This document shows, in pieces, positions 14,893-16,432 of a stretch of 16,432 nt of DNA (positions within the stretch are counted from its first letter, which is position 1; every line of letters starts with the position of its first letter). This stretch comes from Lachnospiraceae bacterium UBA7179. GTDB taxonomy: Bacteria; Bacillota; Clostridia; Lachnospirales; Lachnospiraceae. The position numbers and the translations under genes were made by a program. The stretch covers positions 1 to 16,432 of the forward strand of contig DKVL01000108.1 in the NCBI GenBank assembly GCA_002491195.1, read 5' to 3'. The notes beneath the pieces were generated by a model. The model worked only from the letters and a program-made list of their open reading frames with translations. It did no database searches and was not told the DNA's origin.

Positions 14893-16314
14893 TTAATAGG
14901 CATTTTTATTGATAAAACCCTTAAAGAAAGTGAGGAATAAAATCTTAAGATCAAATGACATCGACCAATTTTCAATATAGTAAAGGTCATATTCTATCCG
15001 TTTCTTGATCGAAGTATCTCCTCTGTAACCATTTACCTGCGCCCAGCCTGTGATCCCTGGCCGGACCTGGTGCTTTATCATATACCTTGGTATCTCCTCT
15101 TTAAATTTTTCTACAAAAAGAGGCCTCTCCGGACGCGGGCCGATCAGGCTCATGTCCCCTTTTAACACATTAAAAAGCTGCGGGAGTTCATCGATGCTCG
15201 TGCTTCGAAGTATTCTCCCCACCTTCGTGACTCTTGGATCGTTTTTCGTCGTCCAGCCTTTCCTCTCATCAGCGGCGCTTTGCACCTCCATACTGCGAAA
15301 TTTATACATCTGAAACGGCTTGTTGTGAAGGCCGACCCGTTCCTGTTTAAAAATCAACGGCCCCCTGCTTGTAACTTTTACTCCGACCACTGCTGCCAGC
15401 ATAAACGGAGAAGAAAGTACGATCGCGATCAGCGCACCCACAATATCGACCAACCGTTTCATCAGCATATTCCCCACATTGCTCAGCGGTACCCTTCTGA
15501 TATTTACCACAGCCAGCCCATCCAGATCCTCCAGATAAGGCCGACTCGGTATTACGCTATTATAGTCAGGTATGAATTTTGTATGCACACCCGTTTTTTC
15601 ACACACGTTTACTATTTTTTCCAGTCTGTCATAATCTGACAGCGAAAGTGTGATGCCAATCTCATCCAATTGATTCTCTTTCAGGATCGCGGGAAGGGAA
15701 TCGATCTCCCCTGTCACCTTGACTCCCTTATACACAGCACCTACCGGAACATGGTCATCAAGAATACCACATACCTCATATCCCCACTCCGGATTTGCCT
15801 TAATTTTATTAATGTACTCCTCTCCTGCACGTGAATAGCCAACCAGCAATATGTGCTTAATATTATAACCTTTTCTGCGAAGCCTTCGAAGCCAATAGCG
15901 AACAAGTTTTCGAATCAGTGACTCTGCCACGATATTGATTCCATAGAAGACGCCAACCATTCCTCGTGAAAAGTCTGGTATATTGATGGCAAAGAGCACT
16001 ACCATAATCGCCAGAAGCCCTATCGTATTCGCCTTGACGATATTAAAAATCTCATAGATTGTCTTCGCTGTACGTTTTGACGAATACAGATCAAACGCAT
16101 TATATAAGAGCAGATATCCCGGCACAATCACCAGAAAAGCGACAAAATAAACCTGTACCGACAAAATACCTGTTTCAGGATCGTTCTCCCTCACAAGTCC
16201 GCTAAGCCACAAAAACCAGGAAAGCCAGTAAGTAGCCGCGATCACCAGTGCATCCAGCAGAACGAGCAGTTTATTAAAATACTTTTGGTTATCCTTTATC
16301 AATTGTTTCACCAC
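14893..16314 (-). CDS. Polyprenyl-phosphate sugar-1-phosphate transferase (WcaJ/WbaP type)
   Basis: It transfers a sugar phosphate from a nucleotide sugar to undecaprenyl phosphate, the first membrane step of exopolysaccharide or capsule synthesis. Four membrane spans are visible in the N-terminal part (about 17-37, 53-75, 95-112, 119-138), then a Rossmann-like domain (153-250, with ILLVGYSRAG at 155-164), a further membrane segment (290-310), and the catalytic domain with KQERVGLHNKPF (323-334), MYKFRSM (336-342) and SIDELPQLFNVLKGDMSLIG (373-392) holding the Asp-Glu pair. The length of 473 residues fits WcaJ-like enzymes. The start is uncertain: GTG at 16314, GTG at 16311 and TTG at 16302 share one weak AAGG site. 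The sugar is unknown. It leads the gene pair with the LCP protein. Confidence 0.92.
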   Translation of the reverse strand: MVKQLIKDNQKYFNKLLVLLDALVIAATYWLSWFLWLSGLVRENDPETGILSVQVYFVAFLVIVPGYLLLYNAFDLYSSKRTAKTIYEIFNIVKANTIGLLAIMVVLFAINIPDFSRGMVGVFYGINIVAESLIRKLVRYWLRRLRRKGYNIKHILLVGYSRAGEEYINKIKANPEWGYEVCGILDDHVPVGAVYKGVKVTGEIDSLPAILKENQLDEIGITLSLSDYDRLEKIVNVCEKTGVHTKFIPDYNSVIPSRPYLEDLDGLAVVNIRRVPLSNVGNMLMKRLVDIVGALIAIVLSSPFMLAAVVGVKVTSRGPLIFKQERVGLHNKPFQMYKFRSMEVQSAADERKGWTTKNDPRVTKVGRILRSTSIDELPQLFNVLKGDMSLIGPRPERPLFVEKFKEEIPRYMIKHQVRPGITGWAQVNGYRGDTSIKKRIEYDLYYIENWSMSFDLKILFLTFFKGFINKNAY

Positions 16315-16432
16315 ACCTTATGCCAATGCAAAACATCACCTTTATATTCTACAATATCTGACTCAAAAATACAATTCATTTTTTTATTTGACAAAAGCTG
16401 AAATTTTCGTTACTGTTCACAGGTCAGGAATG
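16315..16432. other. Intergenic region at the window end
   Basis: AT-rich non-coding DNA upstream of the sugar transferase gene, holding the promoter candidates. No terminator or other gene is seen before the window ends. Confidence 0.5.
16346..16394 (-). promoter_or_regulatory. Probable sigma-A promoter region of the sugar transferase gene
   Basis: On the minus strand, TTGTCA (16389-16394) and TATTTT (16366-16371) are separated by 17 bases, five and four of six matches to consensus. A second overlapping possibility is TTGTAT (16369-16374) with TAGAAT (16346-16351), also 17 bases apart, with the better -10. The surroundings are AT-rich and lie 32-80 bases before the start codon. Which pair is used cannot be decided by eye. 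Confidence 0.5.

Overview
The window looks like chromosomal DNA of an anaerobic, spore-forming, Gram-positive Clostridia member, most likely Lachnospiraceae. This rests on a SpoVAD spore gene, a LytR-CpsA-Psr (LCP) wall-polymer ligase, strong AGGAGG-type ribosome sites, and a TPR/DUF4037/DUF4125 fusion of a kind I associate with Lachnospiraceae. The family placement is inference from gene content. All eleven recognisable genes lie on the minus strand, so they are read from high to low coordinates. No rRNA, tRNA, IS transposase, phage gene or CRISPR array was seen.

Upstream part (16432 down to 13218): a plausible sigma-A promoter region near 16346-16394 precedes a polyprenyl-phosphate sugar-1-phosphate transferase, which starts a lipid-linked glycan. 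An LCP protein with a long disordered Pro/Gln/Arg/Ser cytoplasmic tail follows, and a Rho-independent terminator closes this pair. Together they point to envelope polysaccharide synthesis and its attachment to peptidoglycan.

Middle part (13217 down to 6395): a family 2 glycosyltransferase, glmS (glucosamine-6-phosphate synthase), a membrane-anchored HtrA protease, an enlarged ClpX and a SAM methyltransferase follow each other with gaps of 23-63 bases. They look like one transcription unit mixing amino-sugar supply and protein quality control. There is no room for a glmS ribozyme directly before glmS.

Downstream part (6394 down to 1548): about 150 bases holding three successive hairpins separate the methyltransferase from a 972-residue TPR + DUF4037 (nucleotidyltransferase-like) + DUF4125 fusion protein. 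It is followed 33 bases later by trpS and then, 27 bases after that, by a Uma2-family nuclease. A clear terminator follows Uma2. The fusion protein coupled to trpS is the best candidate for an undescribed function.

End (1547 down to 1): a stand-alone spoVAD, without spoVAC or spoVAE beside it, has its own AT-rich upstream region with two AACAATTGTTAT-like palindromes exactly 21 bp apart. Beyond its stop codon lies non-coding DNA of which bases 1-152 fold into one nearly continuous hairpin. Its transition-type mismatches are all G-U compatible on the plus strand, which suggests a structured RNA or a MITE-like repeat.
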